Shown here piece by piece: positions 1 to 6,706 of a DNA stretch of 32,201 bases (positions are counted from its first letter, which is position 1; each line of letters opens with the position of its first letter). Both the position numbers and the translations under genes were made by a program. The notes beneath the pieces are model-generated. The model was not told where the DNA came from, did not search any database, and saw only the letters and a program-made list of their open reading frames with translations. Origin of the DNA: Hyphomicrobiales bacterium (GTDB lineage Bacteria > Pseudomonadota > Alphaproteobacteria > Rhizobiales > Rhizobiaceae); contig UCII01000012.1 of the NCBI GenBank assembly GCA_900472485.1, positions 443,148-475,348 of the forward strand, in the 5' to 3' direction.

Positions 1-6
1 GGGCCA

Positions 7-29
7 CCTTCTCCCCGCTGAGGAGAAGG
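7..29. repeat. Short palindrome at window edge, probably part of a Rhizobiaceae intergenic repeat
   Basis: CCTTCTCC (7-14) pairs perfectly with GGAGAAGG (22-29) across a 7-base loop. The left side (GGGCCACCTTCTCCCC) resembles dispersed palindromes that I recall from between rhizobial genes; there the right arm mirrors the left completely, while here it decays after GGAGAAGG. There is no T-run after the stem, so a repeat remnant is likelier than an intrinsic terminator. The window begins here, so the left limit is unknown. Confidence 0.45.
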
Positions 30-147
30 AGTTGCGCGGCAACCACTTCATTTCATATGCGGATTGCTCTGCCGGAAGAGAGTTGAGGGGCCAGGCAGAC
101 AGCTAACCGCAATATCACCAGCCCAACCTGACCACTCCAAAACCTCC

Positions 148-1128
148 TTATTTGAACCCAGCAACCCCGTGCGGAACATAAGGGCTCTCCAGCGCCTCGA
201 CTTCCTCCGGCGTCAATTTGACCTCCAGGGAGGCGACGGCATCCGTGATGTGGCCGGGCTTGGAGGCGCCGATGATCGGGGCGGTGACGGCGCTCTTTTG
301 CAGGATCCAGGCGGTTGCGACCTGCGCGCGCGGGATACCGCGGGCCTTGGCGACGGTGCCGACGGCATCGACGATCTTGCGGTCGGCTTCGAGCGCCTGG
401 GTGTAGAGCGTCTTACCGAATTCATCGGACTCCGTGCGGGCAGTGGCCTCATCCCAATCGCGGGTGAGCCGGCCGCGGGCGAGCGGGCTCCAGGGGATGA
501 CGGCGATCTTCTGGTCCTCGCAGAAGGGCAGCATTTCGCGCTCCTCCTCGCGGTAGAGCAGGTTCAGGTGGTCCTGCATGCTGACGAACTCCGTCCAGCC
601 GTTGAGGCGCGAGGTGTAGATCGCCTTGGCGAATTGCCAGGCATACATGGAGGAGGCGCCGATATAGCGGGCCTTACCGGCCTTGACGACATCGTGCAGT
701 GCTTCCAGCGTTTCCTCGATCGGTGTCGTATAGTCCCAACGATGGATCTGGTAGAGATCGACATAGTCGGTGCCGAGGCGGCGCAGGCTGTTGTCGATCT
801 CGTCGAAGATCGCCTTGCGCGACAGGCCGGCGCCGTTCGGGCCGGGGCGCATGCGGTTGAAGACCTTGGTGGCAAGCACGATATCGTCGCGCTTGGCGAA
901 ATCCTTGATGGCGCGGCCGACGATCTCCTCCGAGGAGCCGTTGGAATAGGTGTTGGCCGTATCGAGGAAGTTGATGCCGGCCTCGATCGCCTGGCGCAGC
1001 AGCGGACGGCTGTCTTCCTCCTTCAACGACCAGGCATGCGTACCCTTGTTGGGATCGCCATAGGTCATGCAACCCAGGCAGATGCGTGAAACTTCAAGAC
1101 CGGTCCGGCCAAGCTTTACGTATTCCAT
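148..1128 (-). CDS. Aldo/keto reductase, NADPH-dependent
   Basis: A 326-residue cytosolic oxidoreductase of the aldo/keto reductase superfamily, which reduces aldehydes or ketones with NADPH. The full catalytic tetrad is visible: D56 and Y61 (LDTANTYSNG), K88 (ATKVF) and H129 (YQIHRWD). The C-terminal part has the expected cofactor region (APIIGASKPGHI). The N-terminal LGRTGLEVSRICLGCMTYG is typical of the AKR families that contain YajO- and YhdN-like enzymes. The ATG at 1128 is preceded by GGAG with a 7-base spacer. It is divergent from the acyl-CoA synthetase across about 250 bases. The physiological substrate cannot be read from sequence. The family assignment is firm. Confidence 0.93.
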   Translation of the reverse strand: MEYVKLGRTGLEVSRICLGCMTYGDPNKGTHAWSLKEEDSRPLLRQAIEAGINFLDTANTYSNGSSEEIVGRAIKDFAKRDDIVLATKVFNRMRPGPNGAGLSRKAIFDEIDNSLRRLGTDYVDLYQIHRWDYTTPIEETLEALHDVVKAGKARYIGASSMYAWQFAKAIYTSRLNGWTEFVSMQDHLNLLYREEEREMLPFCEDQKIAVIPWSPLARGRLTRDWDEATARTESDEFGKTLYTQALEADRKIVDAVGTVAKARGIPRAQVATAWILQKSAVTAPIIGASKPGHITDAVASLEVKLTPEEVEALESPYVPHGVAGFK

Positions 1129-1171
1129 CGATATTCTCCGTCCATTCGATTATCCGGCGCAAAGAGGCCCG

Positions 1172-1277
1172 CCGCCCTGAGGGGGGCGGAATGCGTGCGT
1201 CACCAAATTAATCCGGCGTGTCAGGTTTGCCGCCGATCGGTGCGTCAGTTCGTGAAGAGCTTCGAAGTATTCTTCGA
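1172..1277. promoter_or_regulatory. Divergent promoter region with inverted repeats
   Basis: The space between the aldo/keto reductase and the acyl-CoA synthetase has two palindromes. CCGCCC (1172-1177) pairs with GGGCGG (1184-1189) over a 6-base loop. TCGAAG (1262-1267) pairs with CTTCGA (1272-1277) over TATT, and the adjoining GAAGAGCTTC (1254-1263) is a further overlapping palindrome. The second cluster is the size and symmetry of a dimeric regulator site and lies about 110-120 bases before the synthetase start. No clear -35/-10 pair is visible. Function is inferred from symmetry alone. Confidence 0.3.
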
Positions 1278-1383
1278 TAAATAAGGCAAATCGTTTGGCA
1301 GGGAAGACGGCAATCTCAAATGTTTCCTTGAACCATGCGGGCGACAGGTGTTAGCTGCGCCGCACCATTTTCTGGAAATGCGC

Positions 1384-3024
1384 ATGAAATTGCCCCCGCG
1401 TGATACTTATGAAGCCCTCTATCGCGACTTTCGTTGGGAGATTCCGGCGAAATTCAACATAGGACATGCTGTTTGCGATGCCTGGGCCGAACGCGAGCCC
1501 GACCGGATCTGCCTTCAGCATTTCAATCCGGACGGCAATCAGTTTTCCATGAGCTACGGCGAGTTGCGCGATCGTTCCGCCTCTTTCGCCAATGCGCTTG
1601 TCGCGCTTGGAGTGCGGGCGGGAGATCGGGTGGCGCTGCTGCTGCCGCAGAGCTTCGAGACTGTTGTCGCGCATGTGGCGATTTACAAGATGGGGGCGAT
1701 CGCCCTGCCGCTGGCCTTGCTGTTCGGCGCCGAGGCGCTGGAATATCGGTTGAAGACATCAGGTGCTTCGGCAATCGTCACCAATCGGTTCGGTCTCGAG
1801 CGGCTGCGTCCGATCCGGGACCGGCTGCCTGGACTTGCGCAAGTGATCAGCATCGATGGCGCCGAAGAGGGCATTGCCGGCTTTGCCGATCTGGTCGTCG
1901 CGCATCCGCCCTTGTTCGAGGTGGCGGACACCGGCCCGGATGATCCGGCATTGATGATCTTTACCTCGGGCACGACCGGGCCGCCCAAGGGTGCGCTGCA
2001 TGGCCATCGCGTGTTGCCGGGCCATATTCCGGGCATGCAATTCGCCCATGAGGGCTTTCCTCAGGCCGGCGACCGGCTCTGGACGCCGTCGGACTGGGCC
2101 TGGGCCGGCGGTCTCCTGAATGCGCTGTTGCCGAGCCTGATGCTCGGCGTTCCCGTCGTTTCGTCGCCGGCGCAGAAGTTCGATCCGCATATGGCTTTCC
2201 GCATCATGGCGGAAATGGAGGTGCGCAATGCCTTCATTCCGCCGACGGCACTGCGCCTGCTGAAGTCGGTCGACAATCCGCGGGCGCATTACGATCTCAA
2301 GCTGCGTACCATCGGTTCGGCCGGCGAAGCGCTTGGCCGCGAAACCTTCGAATGGGCGCGGTCCGTGCTCGGGGTCAGCGTCAACGAATTCTTTGGCCAG
2401 ACGGAGTGCAATTTCGTCCTTTCTTCCAGCGAGGCCTTCGGTGTCAGCCGTGGCGGGGCGACGGGCAAGCCCGCTCCCGGCCATCGCGTGGCGATCGTCG
2501 ATGCCGATGGCGTCGAGGTTGCGGTAGGGGAGACGGGGCAGATCGCGATCAAGCGGCCTGATCCGGTGATGTTCCTCGGCTATTGGCAGAATGAGGCGGC
2601 CACCGAGGCGAAATTCGCCAATGACTGGCTGCTGACCGGCGATATCGGCCGACAGGATGCGGATGGCTACATTTCCTTTGTCGGCCGCGACGACGATGTC
2701 ATCACCTCGTCGGGCTATCGTATCGGACCGAGCGAGATCGAGGATTGCCTTGGCGGTCATCCCGCCGTGCTGCTTGCCGCCGCCGTCGGCAAGCCGGATG
2801 CGGTGCGAACGGAAATCGTCAAGGCCTATGTCGTCCTCGTACCGGGTCGCGAACCGAGTGACAAACTGGCGATCGAGATTCGCGAATGGGTGAAGACCCG
2901 GCTTTCCATGCACGAATATCCGCGCGAGATCGAATTCGTCGATGCGCTGCCGCTGACGACATCAGGCAAGGTGATCCGTCGCCTCCTGCGCGAGCGGGCG
3001 ATCGCTGAGGTCAGCGCTTCGTAA
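1384..3024 (+). CDS. AMP-dependent acyl-CoA synthetase, acetyl/medium-chain type
   Basis: An adenylate-forming enzyme that activates a carboxylic acid with ATP and then transfers it to CoA. With the ATG at 1384 it has 546 residues. Visible motifs: the phosphate-binding TSGTTGPPKG at 194-203, the FFGQTECN adenine/substrate motif, the TGD-containing hinge region from about 418 (LLTGDIGRQDADGY), the GYRIGPSEIE motif, and the C-terminal TTSGKVIRR with the acylation-type lysine at about 529. The overall look is that of the acetyl-CoA synthetase/ACSM group; chain length is uncertain. The frame is open from a GTG at 1348, but the sequence before MKLPPRDTYEALYRDF is unlike the family, and TGGAA sits 6 bases before the ATG at 1384. 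An ATG at 1378 is also possible. Its last 14 bases overlap the convergent acyltransferase gene. Confidence 0.9.
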   Translation: MKLPPRDTYEALYRDFRWEIPAKFNIGHAVCDAWAEREPDRICLQHFNPDGNQFSMSYGELRDRSASFANALVALGVRAGDRVALLLPQSFETVVAHVAIYKMGAIALPLALLFGAEALEYRLKTSGASAIVTNRFGLERLRPIRDRLPGLAQVISIDGAEEGIAGFADLVVAHPPLFEVADTGPDDPALMIFTSGTTGPPKGALHGHRVLPGHIPGMQFAHEGFPQAGDRLWTPSDWAWAGGLLNALLPSLMLGVPVVSSPAQKFDPHMAFRIMAEMEVRNAFIPPTALRLLKSVDNPRAHYDLKLRTIGSAGEALGRETFEWARSVLGVSVNEFFGQTECNFVLSSSEAFGVSRGGATGKPAPGHRVAIVDADGVEVAVGETGQIAIKRPDPVMFLGYWQNEAATEAKFANDWLLTGDIGRQDADGYISFVGRDDDVITSSGYRIGPSEIEDCLGGHPAVLLAAAVGKPDAVRTEIVKAYVVLVPGREPSDKLAIEIREWVKTRLSMHEYPREIEFVDALPLTTSGKVIRRLLRERAIAEVSAS

Positions 3025-4282
3025 GCGACAGGATCTTTTCGCGCAGCAGCTTCGCCATGTTGCGCGTGCTGCGATACATATGCAGCTGCGTGGTCACCTG
3101 ACGCACGTCGCGGTCGCCGTTCGGCGTCAGGCCGATAATGAGCGTGCCCATATCCTCGCGTTCATGCCAGAAGCGGCTCATGATCGGATGATCCGGCACG
3201 GCGCAGGAATCGGAGCGGACAACGTTGGCGTCGTCGAGATGCCATTCCGTCAGCTCGCCCATCAAGAGCTTGCCCGGCGAATAGCGGGCATAGGCCTCGT
3301 CGAATGCCGTCTTCCACGTATAGGCTTCGCCGCCCATGATCAGCACGATCATCGAGGCGACAGCCTTACCATTGAGATCGATGGTGTGGATGCGCACCGC
3401 GTCGATGGCTGCAAGATTAGAAATTGCCTCACGGGCGAAGGCGGCATGGTGGCGGTCGGTGACGAGCGCCGAGCGCTTCTTGCCCTTCCAGCCGCTTGCT
3501 TCCAGCGCCAGGAATTCTTCCATGCGCCTATGAATATCGCGAGGCTGACGCGCGACGCTGTAGGTGACTTCGCCATGGCTTTCCAGCAGCCGCCATTGGC
3601 GGCGCATTTCCCGCAAGTGCGCGTTGGAAATCGTCCGCCTGAGGTAGGTAAGCGCGTCGTCATTGCTCTGGAGCATCGGGCGTTGGAATGGGTTGGCGAC
3701 GGCGATCGGCAGGTTCCGGCCGATGGCGATGACCTTGGCCATCTGGACGAAGTGACCGTTGAGACGGACATCCGGCAATACGAGCGTGCTTGGCAGATGC
3801 AGTTCCGGCCGGGAGAGTGCTTCGAGGAGGTTGTCGAGCGTTTCGCCGGCATCCTCGGCGTCGAGCAAGGGCGTGCCGAGCGGGCCGAAGGAGTTCGACC
3901 AGACCCGGATAATGGACGGGCCGATCGCAAAGCCAGGCTTGTCGACCGTGAAGGGCATCAGCAGCCGGATGCGGCTGCGCGTGCTGCTGTTGTCGCGCAT
4001 GAGCGCCAGACGCACCTGCCGATCCTCAAGGCGCGGCATGGCGGGTGCGAGAAAGCGCCCGGAGAAGAAGACGTTCGGCTCCATGGCGCGATTGGACAGG
4101 AAGTCCAGCTCGTCCTGCAGCTCGTAGCCGAGCTTGCCGGGATAGAGGCAGAGTTCGCGGCCGGCACGGCCGACCTCGACGCGGGCTTCGGCTTTCGGTG
4201 TTTCGAAATGCAGCGCTGCGAGCGTATGGGTCAGGGCGTTCACTTGGCTGTCGGTGGTTTCGGTGTAGGGGGGACGTGCCAT
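3011..4282 (-). CDS. CelD/FemAB-like acyltransferase (BioF2-like GNAT fold)
   Basis: A 423-residue protein whose C-terminal half resembles the BioF2-like acetyltransferase domain (Acetyltransf_6; CelD/BcsL and FemAB relatives), roughly residues 205-360. Typical stretches are LREMRRQWRLLESHG, the EASGWKGKK loop at about 261-269, and YSPGKLLMGEL at about 334-343. No signal peptide or membrane segment is seen. Relatives of this domain modify polysaccharides or peptidoglycan precursors with acyl or aminoacyl groups. The ATG lies 2 bases after the TGA of the upstream flippase gene, so the two are almost certainly co-transcribed and probably translationally coupled; this supports a role in modifying a surface polysaccharide precursor. 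The 3' end overlaps the convergent acyl-CoA synthetase by 14 bases. The exact substrate is unknown. Confidence 0.8.
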   Translation of the reverse strand: MARPPYTETTDSQVNALTHTLAALHFETPKAEARVEVGRAGRELCLYPGKLGYELQDELDFLSNRAMEPNVFFSGRFLAPAMPRLEDRQVRLALMRDNSSTRSRIRLLMPFTVDKPGFAIGPSIIRVWSNSFGPLGTPLLDAEDAGETLDNLLEALSRPELHLPSTLVLPDVRLNGHFVQMAKVIAIGRNLPIAVANPFQRPMLQSNDDALTYLRRTISNAHLREMRRQWRLLESHGEVTYSVARQPRDIHRRMEEFLALEASGWKGKKRSALVTDRHHAAFAREAISNLAAIDAVRIHTIDLNGKAVASMIVLIMGGEAYTWKTAFDEAYARYSPGKLLMGELTEWHLDDANVVRSDSCAVPDHPIMSRFWHEREDMGTLIIGLTPNGDRDVRQVTTQLHMYRSTRNMAKLLREKILSLTKR

Positions 4283-4284
4283 AA

Positions 4285-5700
4285 TCAGAAAACCCTCGTT
4301 GCCGATGAGGCCGACGAGCGTCGGAGGAGGGCGAATAGGGTGATGCCGAGCGCACGGCGGACGGCGATGTGCAGGAGCAGCGCTTCGATCGCCATGGCGG
4401 TGGCGCCGGCAATTGCCGCGCCTTCGATACCGAGATGAGGAATGAGCGCGACGTTGAGGCCGACGTTGGCAACGAGCGCTACAGCATAGAGATAGACGCA
4501 GAGCATCTGCTTGTCCGCCATGGTCAGGAGCACTTCGGCAGGGCCGACGAGCGCTCTCGCAAGAATTCCGGCAAGCAGGATCGCCATCACGATCTGGCCC
4601 TCGGTGAAGGCGGCGCCGAACAGCGACAGCAGGAGCTGCCCCGCCGCCAGCACCACGAGGCCGAGGGCAAGTGCCGGAAAGAAGGACCAGCGCGTCGCCT
4701 CGGTTGCGAAGGCTGCGAGCTTGCTCCGGTCGCCTTCGGCGAGGATCGCCGCAAAGCGCGGGCCGATAGCCGCCCTGACGGCGAAGGAGACGAAGAGCAC
4801 CAGGGCCATTGTCTTGGCGGCGGCGAAGTAGACGGCGACTTCATCCGGATCGAGGAAGATGCCGACGACGATGACGTCGGAATTGGTGAGCAGGTAACCC
4901 ACGCCTTCGACCAGGAAGATCGGCAGTGCCACGGCCGTCCAGGCGTTGAATTCGGTGGCTTTCGGACCGCTTGGGTAATGGCGGCGCAGACGGAACGTCA
5001 CCGCGAGATATTGCAGCAGGACACTGGCGAAGGCGCCGGCGAGCGCCGCGGCCATGGCGGTGACGGCATCGCGTGGCGCGCCGGCGAGGATCGCAGCCAC
5101 CATGAAGAGCAAGATCAGGGTCGGGCGGATCAGGAAGGTTGGGCTGAGCGCCATGATCGGCCAGTGCTTGGCGCGGGCCGTACCATCCAGCACGTCTCCG
5201 AGCGAAATCATCGGCACGGCAATCAGGCCGAGGAAGATCGGCATGACATAATAGTGCTCGACCATGCCGTGGAAGGCGAAGAGCAGCAGCGCGCCGATCA
5301 GCGCGAGCGTGCCCGAGACGGCGACCACGAACAAGCGTGCCGTGGCGTTCAGGCCGCGAATGGCATCATGATTGCCGCTGGCGTCATACTGCGGCAGGAA
5401 ACGGATGACGGCGGTTGGGAAGCCGAGGCAGGCGAGATTGCCGAACAGGATCATCAGGACCCAGACGAAGACGAAGATGCCGTATTCGAACCGTCCCATC
5501 AGGCGGGCCAGAATGATCTGCGAGAGAAAGGCAAGCGCCGCGCCTGCAACGCGGATCGTGAAGGCGATCAGCGCCATGCGCTGCGAGACTGCCTTTTCGT
5601 CCCGGCCGGTGAGCATAGCGGCGACTTTGCGCAGATACGGCGATAGCGCGGCCCGCAATGCGGACGGCAACATTCTTTCCGCTGTTTGAAAGACCGCCAT
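4285..5700 (-). CDS. Polysaccharide flippase, Wzx/MATE-like (lipopolysaccharide biosynthesis protein)
   Basis: A very hydrophobic inner-membrane protein with about 12-14 predicted transmembrane segments and the layout of the MOP/PST exporter superfamily (RfbX/Wzx, MATE, MurJ): an amphipathic N-terminus, paired helices beginning with RVAGAALAFLSQIILARLMG, and a C-terminal block LGIEGAAIAGATAMAIEALLL typical of the last repeat. Members flip lipid-linked oligosaccharide units across the inner membrane. The frame is open from a TTG at 5733 (482 residues), but I prefer the ATG at 5700 (MAVFQTAERM, 471 residues); neither has a strong ribosome site, so the start is uncertain. It is followed 2 bases later by the CelD-like acyltransferase. 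No glycosyltransferase or polymerase lies nearby, so the transported glycan cannot be named. Confidence 0.82.
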   Translation of the reverse strand: MAVFQTAERMLPSALRAALSPYLRKVAAMLTGRDEKAVSQRMALIAFTIRVAGAALAFLSQIILARLMGRFEYGIFVFVWVLMILFGNLACLGFPTAVIRFLPQYDASGNHDAIRGLNATARLFVVAVSGTLALIGALLLFAFHGMVEHYYVMPIFLGLIAVPMISLGDVLDGTARAKHWPIMALSPTFLIRPTLILLFMVAAILAGAPRDAVTAMAAALAGAFASVLLQYLAVTFRLRRHYPSGPKATEFNAWTAVALPIFLVEGVGYLLTNSDVIVVGIFLDPDEVAVYFAAAKTMALVLFVSFAVRAAIGPRFAAILAEGDRSKLAAFATEATRWSFFPALALGLVVLAAGQLLLSLFGAAFTEGQIVMAILLAGILARALVGPAEVLLTMADKQMLCVYLYAVALVANVGLNVALIPHLGIEGAAIAGATAMAIEALLLHIAVRRALGITLFALLRRSSASSATRVF

Positions 5701-5712
5701 GATCGATACGCA

Positions 5713-5777
5713 ATACTTTAAGTATGATCCCAAACTCGCGTTAGTCTTGGCAGAGGAGAGTTAAGAATCGGTTCTTA
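5713..5777. promoter_or_regulatory. Two palindromes in the flippase/GST divergent region
   Basis: ATACTT-T-AAGTAT (5713-5725) is a perfect 13-base palindrome just upstream of the preferred flippase start. TAAGAA-TCGG-TTCTTA (5762-5777) is a perfect 6+4+6 inverted repeat 37 bases further on. Both are AT-rich islands in GC-rich surroundings and sit between divergent genes, as expected of dimeric repressor or activator sites. No classic promoter hexamers are evident. The regulator is unknown; the assignment rests on symmetry and position. Confidence 0.35.
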
Positions 5778-5809
5778 CGACACGTAAAAGTGGCTTTGCC
5801 GAAGTGGAG

Positions 5810-5840
5810 GGTTGCTTATCAAGCGTGCGGGAAAGCAACC
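5810..5840 (+). other. Hairpin in the 5' region of the GST gene
   Basis: GGTTGCTT (5810-5817) pairs perfectly with AAGCAACC (5833-5840) over a 15-base loop. It lies about 110 bases before the GST start and has no T-run behind it. It could be a leader structure or another protein-binding site; nothing decides between these. Confidence 0.3.
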
Positions 5841-5949
5841 ATGAGACGCAATTGGCCCTCAGATTGCCGCGTCATGCTGCCGGCGCAGGAAACGGGTGGC
5901 GGAGGTTTGGTCGGTATGTAGAATTCAGGATCTATCGGAGGAGGATTTC

Positions 5950-6579
5950 ATGCTCATACTTCACGATTATTTGCCGTCGCAGAATGGCTGGAAGGCCAGA
6001 GTTCTGTTCGGATTGCTTGATATCCCCTATCAGACCCGCCTGGTGTCCATCTTCGAGGGCGATGGGCGCACGGATGCCTTCTTCGAGATCAATCCGGCAG
6101 GAGGCATCCCCGTTCTCGAACTGGAGGATGGGCGAACGATTGCGGAATCGAATGCTATTCTCACCTATGTTGCCGAGGGCACGCGGTTTCTTCCGGCGGA
6201 TCGCTATCTGCACGCCAAGGTCATGCAGTGGCTATTCTTCGAACAATATCATGTCGAACCGGTCATCGGCACGCTGCGCTTCTGGACGCTGACGGGGCGG
6301 CTCGAATCCAACGCCGTCATGGCAGAAGCCAAGCGCTCGGCCGGCCTCCGTGCGCTTGCAGCGCTTGAGCGCGGGCTGAAGAACGTGCCGTTCCTCGTTG
6401 GTGAGGAGTTCTCGATCGCGGATATAGCGGTTTATGCCTACGCCCACAGAGCGGCGGATTGCGGCTTTGATCTTGCCGATTATCCCGCGTTCACAGCTTG
6501 GCTCGATCGTGTGCTTGATGTCATCGGACCAGGCTACCCGGTCCATCTCTACAGTGAAGATCCGCATTCCGCTGTCTGA
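5950..6579 (+). CDS. Glutathione S-transferase family protein
   Basis: A 209-residue soluble protein with an N-terminal thioredoxin-like domain (about 1-78) and a helical C-terminal domain. The glutathione-binding features are seen: INPAGGIPVLELEDG (about 47-61, with the cis-proline near 54) and the ESNAI motif with E66/S67 that binds the glutathione gamma-glutamyl group. The C-terminal FSIADIAVYAYAH block with the N-capping aspartate is typical of GSTs. The frame is open further upstream to 5896, but the ATG at 5950 is chosen because GGAGGA lies just before it and the family fold starts there (MLILHDYLPSQNG). It stands alone on its strand and ends in a bidirectional terminator shared with secA. 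Substrate unknown. Confidence 0.9.
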   Translation: MLILHDYLPSQNGWKARVLFGLLDIPYQTRLVSIFEGDGRTDAFFEINPAGGIPVLELEDGRTIAESNAILTYVAEGTRFLPADRYLHAKVMQWLFFEQYHVEPVIGTLRFWTLTGRLESNAVMAEAKRSAGLRALAALERGLKNVPFLVGEEFSIADIAVYAYAHRAADCGFDLADYPAFTAWLDRVLDVIGPGYPVHLYSEDPHSAV

Positions 6580-6651
6580 ACGCGGTGGGCGTGCCTGAGA
6601 CGTTTGCCGGCGGCGCCTGTCGGCGAATTGTTGTGATCTCTGATCGTTGCA

Positions 6652-6685
6652 AACAAAAATGCCGCCCGAAGGCGGCATTTTTGTT
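6652..6685. terminator. Bidirectional intrinsic terminator between the GST gene and secA
   Basis: A perfect 15-base-pair stem: 6652-6666 pairs with 6671-6685 around a CGAA loop. The GC core (TGCCGCC/GGCGGCA) is flanked by an A-run on the left and a T-run on the right, so on either strand the transcript has a GC hairpin followed by U residues. It lies between two convergent genes, which is where such an element is expected. Confidence 0.92.
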
Positions 6686-6706
6686 CATTGCTATCGATTG
6701 CACGGC

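Noticed and set aside
64..1089. A 341-codon plus-strand frame opposite the aldo/keto reductase
   Set aside because: The minus-strand frame has the full catalytic tetrad and a proper ribosome site; the plus frame is its low-complexity shadow.
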